12,393 bases of DNA from Actinomycetota bacterium. GTDB lineage: Bacteria > Actinomycetota > Thermoleophilia > Gaiellales > Gaiellaceae. The notes under the pieces were generated by a model. It had not been told where the DNA came from. It searched no databases and saw only the letters and a list, made by a program, of their open reading frames with translations. Each line of letters starts with the position of its first letter. Position 1 is the first letter of the stretch. Made by a program: the position numbers and the translations under genes. Positions 1 through 6,815 of this stretch are shown here, one piece after another. Location: positions 1 to 12,393 of the forward strand of contig VAXA01000048.1 of assembly GCA_005883365.1 (NCBI GenBank), read 5' to 3'.

Positions 1-441
1 GACGGCGATGAGCCCGGTCCGCGGCGTCACCGCAGCGAGCAGCGCCTCTTCGTCCGCCTCCACCACGACGACATGGGCGCCGCTCGCGTGGAGCGGACCG
101 GTGAGGCCGAAGTGCTCCTGATCGGTCGTGACGACTTCGTCGTCCTCGCCCAGCCCGAGGCCGGCAATGACGATCTGGCAGCCCCGCGCCGTCGAGTCGG
201 CAAGGGCAACGAGGTCCGGCGCCGTCCCCAGCACGGCCGCGATCGCCCCGCGGATGCGCTCGCGCTGCTCGACGATCTCCTCGATGTACGCCTTCCCGCT
301 GCGACCCTCCACGACGTCACGCTCGAGCCTCCCCCACGCCGCGTCGACCGCCGCCCGGGGCAGCGGGCCGGCCGAGCCGGCGTTGAGGTACGCAAGGCGC
401 TCGAGCACGGGAAACTGCGCCCGCGCCTCGTCGAACGTCAC
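1..441 (-). CDS. Class V aminotransferase, PLP-dependent (N-terminal 147 residues, cut by window edge)
   Basis: The gene begins at a GTG at 441 that overlaps the stop of the upstream EEP gene in a GTGA junction, and it stays open to base 1. The first 147 residues read as the start of a class V (cysteine desulfurase/isopenicillin-N epimerase-like) PLP enzyme. YLNAGSAGPLP at residues 18-28 is the typical N-terminal motif. DSTARG at 82-87 corresponds to the cofactor phosphate-binding loop, and DQEH at 107-110 includes the histidine that stacks on the PLP ring. The Schiff-base lysine lies beyond the window, so substrate and reaction (desulfurase, epimerase, lyase or kynureninase-like) cannot be decided. 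The 4-nt overlap implies cotranscription and coupled translation with the EEP gene. The family assignment is strong; the specific role is unknown. Confidence 0.85.
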   Translation of the reverse strand, partial: MTFDEARAQFPVLERLAYLNAGSAGPLPRAAVDAAWGRLERDVVEGRSGKAYIEEIVEQRERIRGAIAAVLGTAPDLVALADSTARGCQIVIAGLGLGEDDEVVTTDQEHFGLTGPLHASGAHVVVVEADEEALLAAVTPRTGLIAV

Positions 442-1082
442 TCGACAACCGCCTCGACGGGAGCGTGGTCCGAGAGCACGCGGCCGGCCACGACGCGCCG
501 CTCGACCGGCCACGCGGTCGGGCCGTCGCGCACCGTCCGCCCGCGCACGAGGATCTGGTCGATGCTTCCGGCGAGCGGCGGCGAAAAGCCCTCTGCGCCG
601 GCCGAGACGAGATTCGTGTCGCCGGCGAGGATCGATTGCTCTCGAGCGAGCGCCACGACGCGGTCGAGCTGCGCGCGGTCGCCGTCGATGTGGAAGTTCA
701 CGACCGTCACGCCCTCGACGTCGACTGCGTGTGCGATGCGCCGCAGCCTCGAGTCGCCGACGACCTGCATGCCGAGGTCGTGCGCCGGAGCCCGCGTGAG
801 GATCGCGTCCGCCTCGCCCGTAACCGCCGACCGCAGGAGGCCGTGGTGCAGCGCCGTGACGGCCCGGGCCCCAAAGGGAAAGACGGGCCGCCGAGCCACC
901 GCGCCGCTCGCGTGCATCCCGCTCCAGCGCTCGAGGTGCAGCAACGCCCACACCGGCAGCTCCTGCAGGCACACGACGTCGGGACGGTCGCCTGTGACGA
1001 GCTCGATCATCTGCGGGAGGAACGCCCCGCGCTCGGGCGGAGAGGCGTTGCCGTGGAAGAGGTTCCAAGTCCGCACGAGCAT
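438..1082 (-). CDS. Endonuclease/exonuclease/phosphatase (EEP) superfamily hydrolase
   Basis: A 214-residue protein with the EEP metal-dependent phosphoesterase signature in order: TWNLFHGN at residues 5-12 (metal-site Asn7), DVVCLQE at 35-41 (metal-binding Glu41), NFHIDGD at 129-135 (His131), GDTN at 154-157 (Asp155 and Asn157), SIDQILV at 173-179 (Asp175) and SDHAPV at 204-209 (catalytic Asp205-His206). All key polar residues are present, so the enzyme is probably active on a phosphodiester or phosphomonoester. Nucleic acid, lipid headgroup or nucleotide cannot be separated from sequence. There is no signal peptide or membrane segment, so it is probably cytoplasmic. I chose the ATG at 1082 because the motif begins five residues later. 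An in-frame start at 1157 would add 25 unconserved residues and run into the divergent glycosyltransferase gene. It is the first gene of a two-gene unit with the class V aminotransferase. Confidence 0.87.
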   Translation of the reverse strand: MLVRTWNLFHGNASPPERGAFLPQMIELVTGDRPDVVCLQELPVWALLHLERWSGMHASGAVARRPVFPFGARAVTALHHGLLRSAVTGEADAILTRAPAHDLGMQVVGDSRLRRIAHAVDVEGVTVVNFHIDGDRAQLDRVVALAREQSILAGDTNLVSAGAEGFSPPLAGSIDQILVRGRTVRDGPTAWPVERRVVAGRVLSDHAPVEAVVE

Positions 1083-1106
1083 GGTCACGGCGTAGCGTAC
1101 GAAGCC
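1083..1106. promoter_or_regulatory. Very short divergent intergenic region, candidate bidirectional leaderless promoter
   Basis: Only 24 nt separate the EEP start (1082, minus) from the glycosyltransferase start (1107, plus), and neither start has a clear Shine-Dalgarno sequence. The near-palindrome GTAGCGTAC (1092-1100) contains a TANNNT-type -10 hexamer on each strand: TAGCGT at 1093-1098 for the plus gene and TACGCT (complement of 1094-1099) for the minus gene. These lie 8 and 11 nt from the respective start codons, as expected for leaderless or nearly leaderless transcripts. No -35 element is obvious. This is inference from spacing and hexamer shape only. Confidence 0.25.
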
Positions 1107-2165
1107 GTGCGCGTCCTGCTCGCCGATCCTCCGGCCTTCACTCCGCCGTACGACCACGAGCTCGCGGCGGCGCTCGCGCGGGCCGGCGCGGACGTCGAGC
1201 TCGTGACCTCGCGGTTTCGCTTCGGCGACGCGCCGGAGCCGGATGGATATCGGCGACGGGAGCTCTTCTACCCGCTCTCGTCACGCGTCTTCGGCCGCTC
1301 GCCGCTGCGCCTGCCGCTCAAGGTCGTGGAGCACCCGCTGGGGCTCGCCGCCCTGCGCCGCCTCCACGCAGACGTCCTCCACGTCCAGTGGCTGCCCGCG
1401 CCCGAGCTCGACGCGCGCCTCTTCCGCCCGCACCTGCCGTCGGTCTTCACGGCGCACGATCTCCTCCCACGCCGCACGGCGCACCGCGCCGAGCTCTGGC
1501 GGCGGATTTTCGCGCGCTTCGACCGCATCGTCGTGCACAGCGAGAACGGCCGGGAGACGCTCGCCGGGCGGGGCGTCGAGCCGGAACGGCTCCGGGTCAT
1601 CCCCCACCCCGTTTTCCCGAGCGAGCCGGAGCGGCGGGACGACGGCCGGACGGTGCTCGCCTTCGGGATGATCCGGCCGTACAAGGGGCTCGCGGACGCG
1701 ATCGAAGCCGTGCGCCGGGCCGGCGACGCGCGCCTGCTCGTCGCGGGCGACCCGCTCGAGCCGCTCGATCGGTACCGCGCGGCCGCCAACGGCCTCGAGG
1801 TGGAGTGGCGGCTCGGCTACCTCCCGCGGCCCGAAATCGACCGCGCCTTCGGCGACGCCACAGTCGCTGTCTTCCCTTACCGCCCCGAGCTCGACCAGAG
1901 CGGAGCTCTCCTGCGTGCCCTCGGCGCCGGCGTCCCCGCCGTCGCCTACGACGTGGGCGGAATCGCGGAGCCGGTACGCCGGTTCGAGGCCGGGCGCGTC
2001 GTGCCCGCTGGCGACGTCGGCGGGCTCGCGGCAGCCCTCCACGAGTTGCTCGCCGATCCGGAAGCGCTGGAGCGGGCGCGCGCAGGAGCACGGCGAGCGC
2101 GCGAGGAGCTCACCTGGGACGCGGCAGCGCAGGCTCATCTGGCGCTTTACCGGGAAATCGCTTGA
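1107..2165 (+). CDS. Glycosyltransferase, GT4/GT-B type
   Basis: A 352-residue retaining-type GT-B glycosyltransferase. The N-terminal domain starts MRVLLADPPAFTPPYDHELA, with the usual first strand and helix, and contains FTAHDLLP (114-121) and IVVHSENGRETL (141-152). The C-terminal nucleotide-sugar domain contains VIPHP (164-168), FGMIRPYKGLADAIEA (186-201) and FPYRPELDQSGALLRALGAG (256-275) followed by GVPAVAYDVGGIAEPV (275-290). The last two are the donor-binding region of GT4 enzymes, although the canonical E-x7-E is only partly matched. There is no transmembrane segment. The GTG at 1107 is preferred because the first beta strand begins there; the longer open frame upstream is antisense to the EEP gene. 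It heads a tightly overlapping operon ending in a GH15 hydrolase, which suggests oligosaccharide or alpha-glucan work. Donor and acceptor cannot be read from the sequence. Confidence 0.88.
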   Translation: MRVLLADPPAFTPPYDHELAAALARAGADVELVTSRFRFGDAPEPDGYRRRELFYPLSSRVFGRSPLRLPLKVVEHPLGLAALRRLHADVLHVQWLPAPELDARLFRPHLPSVFTAHDLLPRRTAHRAELWRRIFARFDRIVVHSENGRETLAGRGVEPERLRVIPHPVFPSEPERRDDGRTVLAFGMIRPYKGLADAIEAVRRAGDARLLVAGDPLEPLDRYRAAANGLEVEWRLGYLPRPEIDRAFGDATVAVFPYRPELDQSGALLRALGAGVPAVAYDVGGIAEPVRRFEAGRVVPAGDVGGLAAALHELLADPEALERARAGARRAREELTWDAAAQAHLALYREIA

Positions 2166-2671
2166 CGATCCCGCTGCCGATCGAGACGGAACGGCTGCTC
2201 ATCCGGACGTTCGAGGCTGCCGACGTGGACGCGATGGCGGAGGTCTACGGCAATCCGGAGGTGATGCAGCACGTCTGCGTCGGCGTCCTCGACCGCGAGG
2301 GGACGGCTGCGCTCCTCCAGGAGTACCGCCGCGCGCAGGACGAGCGGGGCTTCTCGACGTGGGCCGTCGTCGAAAAGGCGTCGGGGACGGTCGTAGGCGA
2401 CGTCGGGTTCGGCCTCTACGCGCCCACGGGCGAGCCCGAGCTCGGCTACACGCTGGCCACCGCCGTCTGGGGTCGCGGCTACGCGCTCGAAGCTGCGCGT
2501 GCCTGTGTTGCAGCGGCGTTTACGCACCTTCCGCAACGTCGCCTGGTTGCGAAGGTCGAGCCCGAGAACGCACGGTCGCTGCGGCTCGCCGAGCGGCTCG
2601 GGATGCGCACCGTCGAGACCATCGCCGTCGACGGGCGCCCTCATCTCCTTCTCGCCCTGGAACGGGCGTGA
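2162..2671 (+). CDS. GNAT family N-acetyltransferase, RimJ/RimL type
   Basis: A 169-residue protein with a typical GNAT layout. The N-terminus ETERLLIRTFEAADVDAM (residues 9-26) is characteristic of the RimJ/RimL branch (Acetyltransf_3). The acetyl-CoA pyrophosphate loop is visible as VWGRGYALEA (102-111), and NARSLRLAERLGM (136-148) is the C-terminal helix that contacts CoA. Full-length for the family. The proposed start is the TTG at 2162, overlapping the glycosyltransferase stop in a TTGA junction; GGGA at 2152-2155 is a reasonably spaced ribosome binding site. The next gene overlaps by 4 nt. The acceptor could be a protein N-terminus, an amino sugar or a small amine. The neighbouring sugar enzymes make a sugar amine possible but do not prove it. 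Confidence 0.87.
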   Translation: MTIPLPIETERLLIRTFEAADVDAMAEVYGNPEVMQHVCVGVLDREGTAALLQEYRRAQDERGFSTWAVVEKASGTVVGDVGFGLYAPTGEPELGYTLATAVWGRGYALEAARACVAAAFTHLPQRRLVAKVEPENARSLRLAERLGMRTVETIAVDGRPHLLLALERA

Positions 2672-2982
2672 GATTCCGCCGCGATCCGTTCGGCGACGTG
2701 ATCGCCCGCCAGCTCGACCTCTTCGTGGAGGACGAGGCGGACCTGCTCGAGGAGTGCCGCGAGAAGTTCCGCTCCTACGAGCGCGCGCCGCGCGAGGATG
2801 CCGAGGAGGCATACGGCGACTTTGTCGACGCGGTCGAGACTGCGACGGAGGCCCTGGCGGACATGCGCGACCGGTTCGGCCGCACGCTCGGCGAGGACGC
2901 GGCCGAGGCGTACGAGGATGCCTTCAACCGCGCCGTGCGGAAGCGCTGGCCCGAGCTCGGGCTGGAGATCGAGAACCGCTGA
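2668..2982 (+). CDS. Small acidic helical protein of unknown function with internal duplication
   Basis: A 104-residue protein that I do not recognise. It begins at a GTG at 2668 overlapping the GNAT stop (GTGA), with GGA at 2659-2661 as a possible ribosome binding site. Its stop codon shares one base with the ATG of the following GH15 gene (TGATG). This two-sided overlap is the main evidence that it is real. The sequence is rich in Asp, Glu, Arg and Ala with regularly spaced aromatics, and predicts as amphipathic helices with no signal peptide or membrane segment. Two copies of EDAxEAYxD occur at residues 43-51 and 76-84. Each is preceded by a basic-aromatic segment (REKF at 31-34, RDRF at 67-70), consistent with a duplicated helical hairpin of roughly 35 residues. 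It may be a partner or scaffold for a neighbouring enzyme, but no function can be assigned. Confidence 0.72.
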   Translation: MRFRRDPFGDVIARQLDLFVEDEADLLEECREKFRSYERAPREDAEEAYGDFVDAVETATEALADMRDRFGRTLGEDAAEAYEDAFNRAVRKRWPELGLEIENR

Positions 2983-4808
2983 TGGCGCGCGTCGAGGACT
3001 ATGCGCTGCTCGGCGACCTGCAGACCGCGGCGCTCGTCAGCCGGGACGGCTCTGTCGACTGGCTGTGCTTCCCCCGCTTCGACTCCGGCGCCTGCTTCGC
3101 CGCACTCCTCGGCGAGCCCGACAACGGCCGCTGGCTCGTCGCCCCGACGACGGCGGCGACGAACACGCGCCGCTACCTCCACGACACGCTCGTCCTCGAG
3201 ACGACCTGGCAGGCGGAGGACGGCTCGGTAGCGCGCGTCCTGGACTTCATGCCGCCGCGGGGTAAGGCACCCGACATCGTGCGCATCGTCGAGGGCGTCA
3301 AGGGCCGCGTCCATTTCCGCTCCGAGCTGACGATGCGCTTCGACTATGGTCGCATCGTCCCCTGGGTGCGCAAGCGAACGCACGAGGAAGACACGCGCGT
3401 CGCCCTCGCAGGCCCGGATGCGCTCTGCTTCCGCACGCCTGCGGACACGCGCGGCGAGGACATGCGCACGATCTCCGAGTTCGCGGTCGACGAGGGCGAG
3501 CGCGTCCCCTTCGTCCTCACGTGGTTCCCCTCGCACGAGGATGTCCCGGAAACGATCGACCCGGAGCAGGCGCTCGCCGAGACGGAGAGCTTCTGGCGGG
3601 ACTGGAGCGAGCAGTGCGAGATCGATCTCCCACCCGAGTGGGCCGGGGTGGTGCGTCGCTCGCTCATCGTGCTGAAGGCGCTCACGTACGAGCCGACGGG
3701 CGGCATCGTCGCGGCGGCGACGACGTCGCTGCCTGAGTGGATCGGCTCCGTCCGCAACTGGGACTACCGCTACTGCTGGCTCCGCGATGCGACGCTCACC
3801 CTGCTCGCCCTGCTTCAGGGCAACCATGAGGAGGAGGCGACCGCATGGCGCCGCTGGCTCCTCCGTGCGATCGCCGGCGATCCGGCAGACGTCCAGATCA
3901 TGTACGGCGTCGCCGCCGAGCGGCGGCTGACCGAGTACGAGCTGCCGTGGCTTGCGGGCTACGAGGGCTCGAGGCCGGTACGGATAGGGAACGCGGCGAG
4001 CGAGCAGCTCCAGCTCGACGTGTACGGCGAGGTGCTCGATGCCCTGTACCAGGCCCGCGTCCATGGCATCCCGCTCGACCCCCAGGCGTGGCGGATCCAG
4101 CTCGCGATGCTCGACCATCTCGAGGAGGCGTGGCGCGAGCCGGATGACGGGATTTGGGAGATCCGCGGGGAGCGGCGCCACTTCGTCCACTCGAAGGCTA
4201 TGGCGTGGGTGGCGTTCGACCGCGCCGTGCTCACTGTCGAGGAACAGGGTGCCGATGGGCCCGTCGACCGCTGGCGCGACCTACGCGACGAGATCCACCG
4301 CGAGGTCTGCGAGCGCGGCTTCGACCCCGGTCTCGGCTCCTTCACGCAGTCGTACGGCTCGCAGGAGCTCGACGCGAGCCTGCTCATGTTGCCGCTCGTG
4401 GGCTTCCTCCCTGCCACCGATCCGCGCGTCCGCGGCACGATCGACGCGATCGAGCGGGAGCTCCTGCAGGACGGCTTCGTGCTCCGCTACCGCACGCACG
4501 AGGAGGGCGTCGACGGCCTGCCGCCGGGCGAGGGCGCCTTCCTGCCGTGCTCGTTCTGGCTCGCCAATTGCTACGAGTTGCTCGGCCGGCACGAGGAGGC
4601 AGAAGCGCTCTTCGAGCGGCTCGTCGGGCTCTCGAACGACCTCGGCCTGCTCTCCGAGGAATACGACCCGCAGGCAAAGCGCCTGCTCGGCAACTTCCCG
4701 CAGGCGTTCACGCATCTCGCCCTCGTGACCACCGCTTTCAACGTCGCGCCGCACCCGCCCTCGCCCGCGCGGATGCACCTCCGGGTTCCCCGGCGGCGTC
4801 CTGGATAG
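2982..4808 (+). CDS. GH15 family glycoside hydrolase (trehalase/glucoamylase type), copy A
   Basis: A 608-residue two-domain enzyme. Residues 5-90 (YALLGDLQTAALVSRDGSVD, then the WLCFPRFDSGACFAALLG stretch) match the N-terminal beta-sandwich of bacterial GH15 proteins, the TREH_N/DUF5911 type found in mycobacterial trehalases. The (alpha/alpha)6 barrel follows, with substrate-pocket motif NWDYRYCWLRDATLTLL (259-275). The likely general acid is Glu393 in DDGIWEIRGE. The likely general base is Glu559 in LLSEEYDP, followed by LLGNFPQAFTHLALV (568-582). No signal peptide is seen, so it is probably cytoplasmic. It hydrolyses either alpha,alpha-trehalose or terminal alpha-glucose residues; the sequence does not decide which. 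It is last in the operon and its start shares one base with the preceding stop. The final 23 residues form a Pro/Arg-rich tail encoded antisense to the end of the converging second GH15 gene, and are probably not part of the catalytic fold. Confidence 0.92.
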   Translation: MARVEDYALLGDLQTAALVSRDGSVDWLCFPRFDSGACFAALLGEPDNGRWLVAPTTAATNTRRYLHDTLVLETTWQAEDGSVARVLDFMPPRGKAPDIVRIVEGVKGRVHFRSELTMRFDYGRIVPWVRKRTHEEDTRVALAGPDALCFRTPADTRGEDMRTISEFAVDEGERVPFVLTWFPSHEDVPETIDPEQALAETESFWRDWSEQCEIDLPPEWAGVVRRSLIVLKALTYEPTGGIVAAATTSLPEWIGSVRNWDYRYCWLRDATLTLLALLQGNHEEEATAWRRWLLRAIAGDPADVQIMYGVAAERRLTEYELPWLAGYEGSRPVRIGNAASEQLQLDVYGEVLDALYQARVHGIPLDPQAWRIQLAMLDHLEEAWREPDDGIWEIRGERRHFVHSKAMAWVAFDRAVLTVEEQGADGPVDRWRDLRDEIHREVCERGFDPGLGSFTQSYGSQELDASLLMLPLVGFLPATDPRVRGTIDAIERELLQDGFVLRYRTHEEGVDGLPPGEGAFLPCSFWLANCYELLGRHEEAEALFERLVGLSNDLGLLSEEYDPQAKRLLGNFPQAFTHLALVTTAFNVAPHPPSPARMHLRVPRRRPG

Positions 4809-6564
4809 CGCCTGCCGCGTTGATCAGCGCCAGGTGGCTCAGGCCCTGCGGGAAGTTGCCGAGGTGCTCGCCGCTCGCCGGGTCGATCTGCTCGGAGAAG
4901 AGCCCGAGGTCGCTCGCGTGCGGGAGGATCAGCTCCATCGCCTCGCACGCCTCGTCGACCCGCCCGAGCCGCGTGAGAGCCTCGACGACCCAGAACGAGC
5001 ACGCGACGAACGCACCCTCCTCACCGACGTGCTCGCTCGTGCGGTAGATCAGGCCCGGCCCTGCCGCCAGCCGCTCCCGGATCGTGTCGATCGTGCGGCC
5101 GAGCCGGTCCCGCTCGGGGTAGCCCATCCGCACCCCTCGCAGCACACCCGAATCGAGTGAGTCCTCCCCGGCCCAGCCCCTGTAGGCGCCGAGCTCATCC
5201 GACCAGCAGCTCTCCTCGACCCAGGCGTGAAGGCGGTTGCGCTGCTCGCGCCACTGCGGGACGTGACTGTCCGGGAGCTGGCCGTCCTCGGCCAGGCGAA
5301 CTGCCCGGTCGAGGGCCATCCAGACCGCGATCTTCGAGCTCGTGTAGTGGCGGTGCTCATCGAGCTCCCACATCCCCGAGTCCTCGTCCGGCCAGAGGAT
5401 CGAGACGCGATCGACGCAGCTCGCCAGCATGTCCCCGGTCTCCCGGTCGAGCACGTTCCCCTCCGAGACGTAGAGGTCGGCGGTCTCGAGCAGGTCGCCC
5501 CAGGAACCGAGCTGGAGCTGCGTACGCGCCGCGTTCCCGTAGCGGACGGGCTGCGAGTCGCGATACCCGCGGAGGTGGGCCAGTTCTTCGCTCCGGCCGG
5601 GGATGCCGCCGCCGAGGTCGTAGAAGGGCCGCAGGTCCGGCGCCGTCTCTCGGACTGCGCGGAGGAGCCACGCGAACGACTGCTGCACCTGCTCGGGCAG
5701 GCCGAGCCGCATCAGGGCGTCGAGGGTGAACGCGGAGTCGCGCACCCAGGCGTAGCGATAGTCGTAGTTCTTGTCCCCGCCGACGACCTCGGGTAGCGAC
5801 GTCGTCGGAGCGGCGGCGATGCTGCCGTCCGGGGCGTAGACGAGGAGCTTGAGCGCGAGCACGCTCCGCGCGACCTCCTCCTCCCAGGGCCCGTCGTAGG
5901 CCCACATCCCGAGCCAGCGCTCCCACACGCGCCGTGTGGCATCGAGTCGCGCCTCGACGTGATCCCGGCTCGGGGCGTGGAGCGGCTGCTCGTGCGCGGC
6001 GACGAGCACGAGCATGGCGCGCTCGCCGGCCGCGATCTCGAACGAGCCCGTGAGCGCGTCCTCCTCGGGCTCGACCTCCCCGGCTTCCCATGAGCGGACG
6101 GCAAGCTGCAGTCCGGCGCCCTCGGCGACGAAGAGTTCGCCGCGACGGACGATGCACGGCGGCTCGCGTCCCCAGTCGAAGCGCGGCTCGAGCCGCCATT
6201 CGAGCGGGACCGACCCCTCCATCCCCTCGATCCGCCGGGCGAGCTCGACCCACGGAAGCAGCCCCCCGTCCTGCAGCGTCAACGCCTCGGTGACGCGGAC
6301 GACCCCAGCGCCGGTGCGGTAGGTCGTCTCGAGAACGTTCGTGCGGCCGGCATAGCGCCGGGCGACCTCGAAGTCGCCCGTCGGCGCGAGGGTGAAGCGG
6401 CCGCCCCGCTCCGGGTCGAGCATCGCCGCGAACGTCGTCGGCGCGTGGAGGCTCGGGAGCGACAGGAAGTCGACCGACCCGTCCGCGGCGATGAGCGCGA
6501 CGGTCCTCCCGTCGCCGATCGCGGCGTACGAGCCGATCAGAGCGAAGCCGTCCCTGCGTTTCAT
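4738..6564 (-). CDS. GH15 family glycoside hydrolase (trehalase/glucoamylase type), copy B
   Basis: A 608-residue paralogue of copy A on the opposite strand. The N-terminal domain is recognisable but more diverged (FALIGSYAAIGDGRTVALIA, then DGSVDFLSLPSLHAP). The catalytic barrel keeps NYDYRYAWVRDSAFTLDAL (266-284), the likely general acid Glu400 in DSGMWELDEHRHY and the likely general base Glu558 in GLFSEQIDP, followed by HLGNFPQGLSHLAL (567-580). Sequence differs from copy A throughout, so this is an old duplication or an independent acquisition, and substrate preference may differ. The ATG at 6564 is chosen because the conserved N-terminal motif follows at once. AGGTGG lies only 1 nt from it, an unusually tight ribosome binding site, so leaderless or coupled initiation is possible. 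The Ala/Arg-rich tail (residues 586-608) overlaps the end of copy A. Confidence 0.92.
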   Translation of the reverse strand: MKRRDGFALIGSYAAIGDGRTVALIAADGSVDFLSLPSLHAPTTFAAMLDPERGGRFTLAPTGDFEVARRYAGRTNVLETTYRTGAGVVRVTEALTLQDGGLLPWVELARRIEGMEGSVPLEWRLEPRFDWGREPPCIVRRGELFVAEGAGLQLAVRSWEAGEVEPEEDALTGSFEIAAGERAMLVLVAAHEQPLHAPSRDHVEARLDATRRVWERWLGMWAYDGPWEEEVARSVLALKLLVYAPDGSIAAAPTTSLPEVVGGDKNYDYRYAWVRDSAFTLDALMRLGLPEQVQQSFAWLLRAVRETAPDLRPFYDLGGGIPGRSEELAHLRGYRDSQPVRYGNAARTQLQLGSWGDLLETADLYVSEGNVLDRETGDMLASCVDRVSILWPDEDSGMWELDEHRHYTSSKIAVWMALDRAVRLAEDGQLPDSHVPQWREQRNRLHAWVEESCWSDELGAYRGWAGEDSLDSGVLRGVRMGYPERDRLGRTIDTIRERLAAGPGLIYRTSEHVGEEGAFVACSFWVVEALTRLGRVDEACEAMELILPHASDLGLFSEQIDPASGEHLGNFPQGLSHLALINAAGAIQDAAGEPGGASARARAGAARR

Positions 6565-6569
6565 GCCAC

Positions 6570-6815
6570 CTAAACGCGCATACGCGGCCGCCGAGATGCG
6601 GCCAGCCGCCGTTCCTCCTCGCGCGCCTGGGCCGCGCGGAGCGTGTGGTCGGCGACGCCCACGGCGCCGTGCGCGATCACTGCGGCGCCGAGCGACTCAT
6701 CGGCCTCGCGGAGTCGCCGCGCGGCTTGGTTTCGGGGCAGGTGGATAGCGGCACCCCTCGAACCAGCCACTGCCACGGGATGAAGGGGGCCAAGCGGTAC
6801 GTCATGCGGGACCAA
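6570..6815 (-). CDS. Doubtful small ORF immediately upstream of GH15 copy B
   Basis: An open frame of 81 codons whose TAG stop at 6570-6572 lies 5 nt before the GH15 copy B start, the spacing expected of an upstream operon partner. The C-terminal two thirds (RRLREADESLGAAVIAHG at residues 33-50, then ADHTLRAAQAREEERRLA at 55-72) look protein-like, with an Ala/Arg/Glu-rich helical character and mostly G/C third positions. The N-terminal part is unconvincing, and the true start may be one of the GTG codons near 6770-6780. No family is recognised. The opposite strand is also open here, and at this base composition an 81-codon frame can arise by chance. If it is not coding, 6565-6803 is a 239-nt intergenic region holding the promoters of both flanking genes; I see no convincing -35/-10 pair or hairpin in it. 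Confidence 0.28.
   Translation of the reverse strand: MVPHDVPLGPLHPVAVAGSRGAAIHLPRNQAARRLREADESLGAAVIAHGAVGVADHTLRAAQAREEERRLAASRRPRMRV

Noticed and set aside
465..1106. Plus-strand in-frame extension upstream of the glycosyltransferase
   Set aside because: It is antisense to the EEP gene, whose motifs are intact, and the glycosyltransferase fold begins at the GTG at 1107.
1083..1157. 25-residue N-terminal extension of the EEP protein
   Set aside because: It has no EEP-like sequence and would overlap the start of the divergent glycosyltransferase; the ATG at 1082 directly precedes the first EEP motif.
2775..4190. 471-codon minus-strand open frame antisense to GH15 copy A
   Set aside because: Arg-rich product with no fold signature; GH15 motifs on the plus strand explain the region.
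6326..6345. AGAACGTTCG inside GH15 copy B as a second LexA-like site
   Set aside because: The half-sites GAAC and GTTC are directly adjacent without the required 4-nt spacer, and the site is deep inside a coding region.
6735..6790. GGTTCGA on the minus strand as the T-loop of a tRNA or an attachment-site remnant
   Set aside because: The flanking bases do not form a 5-bp T-stem or an acceptor stem, and no anticodon or D-arm is found nearby.
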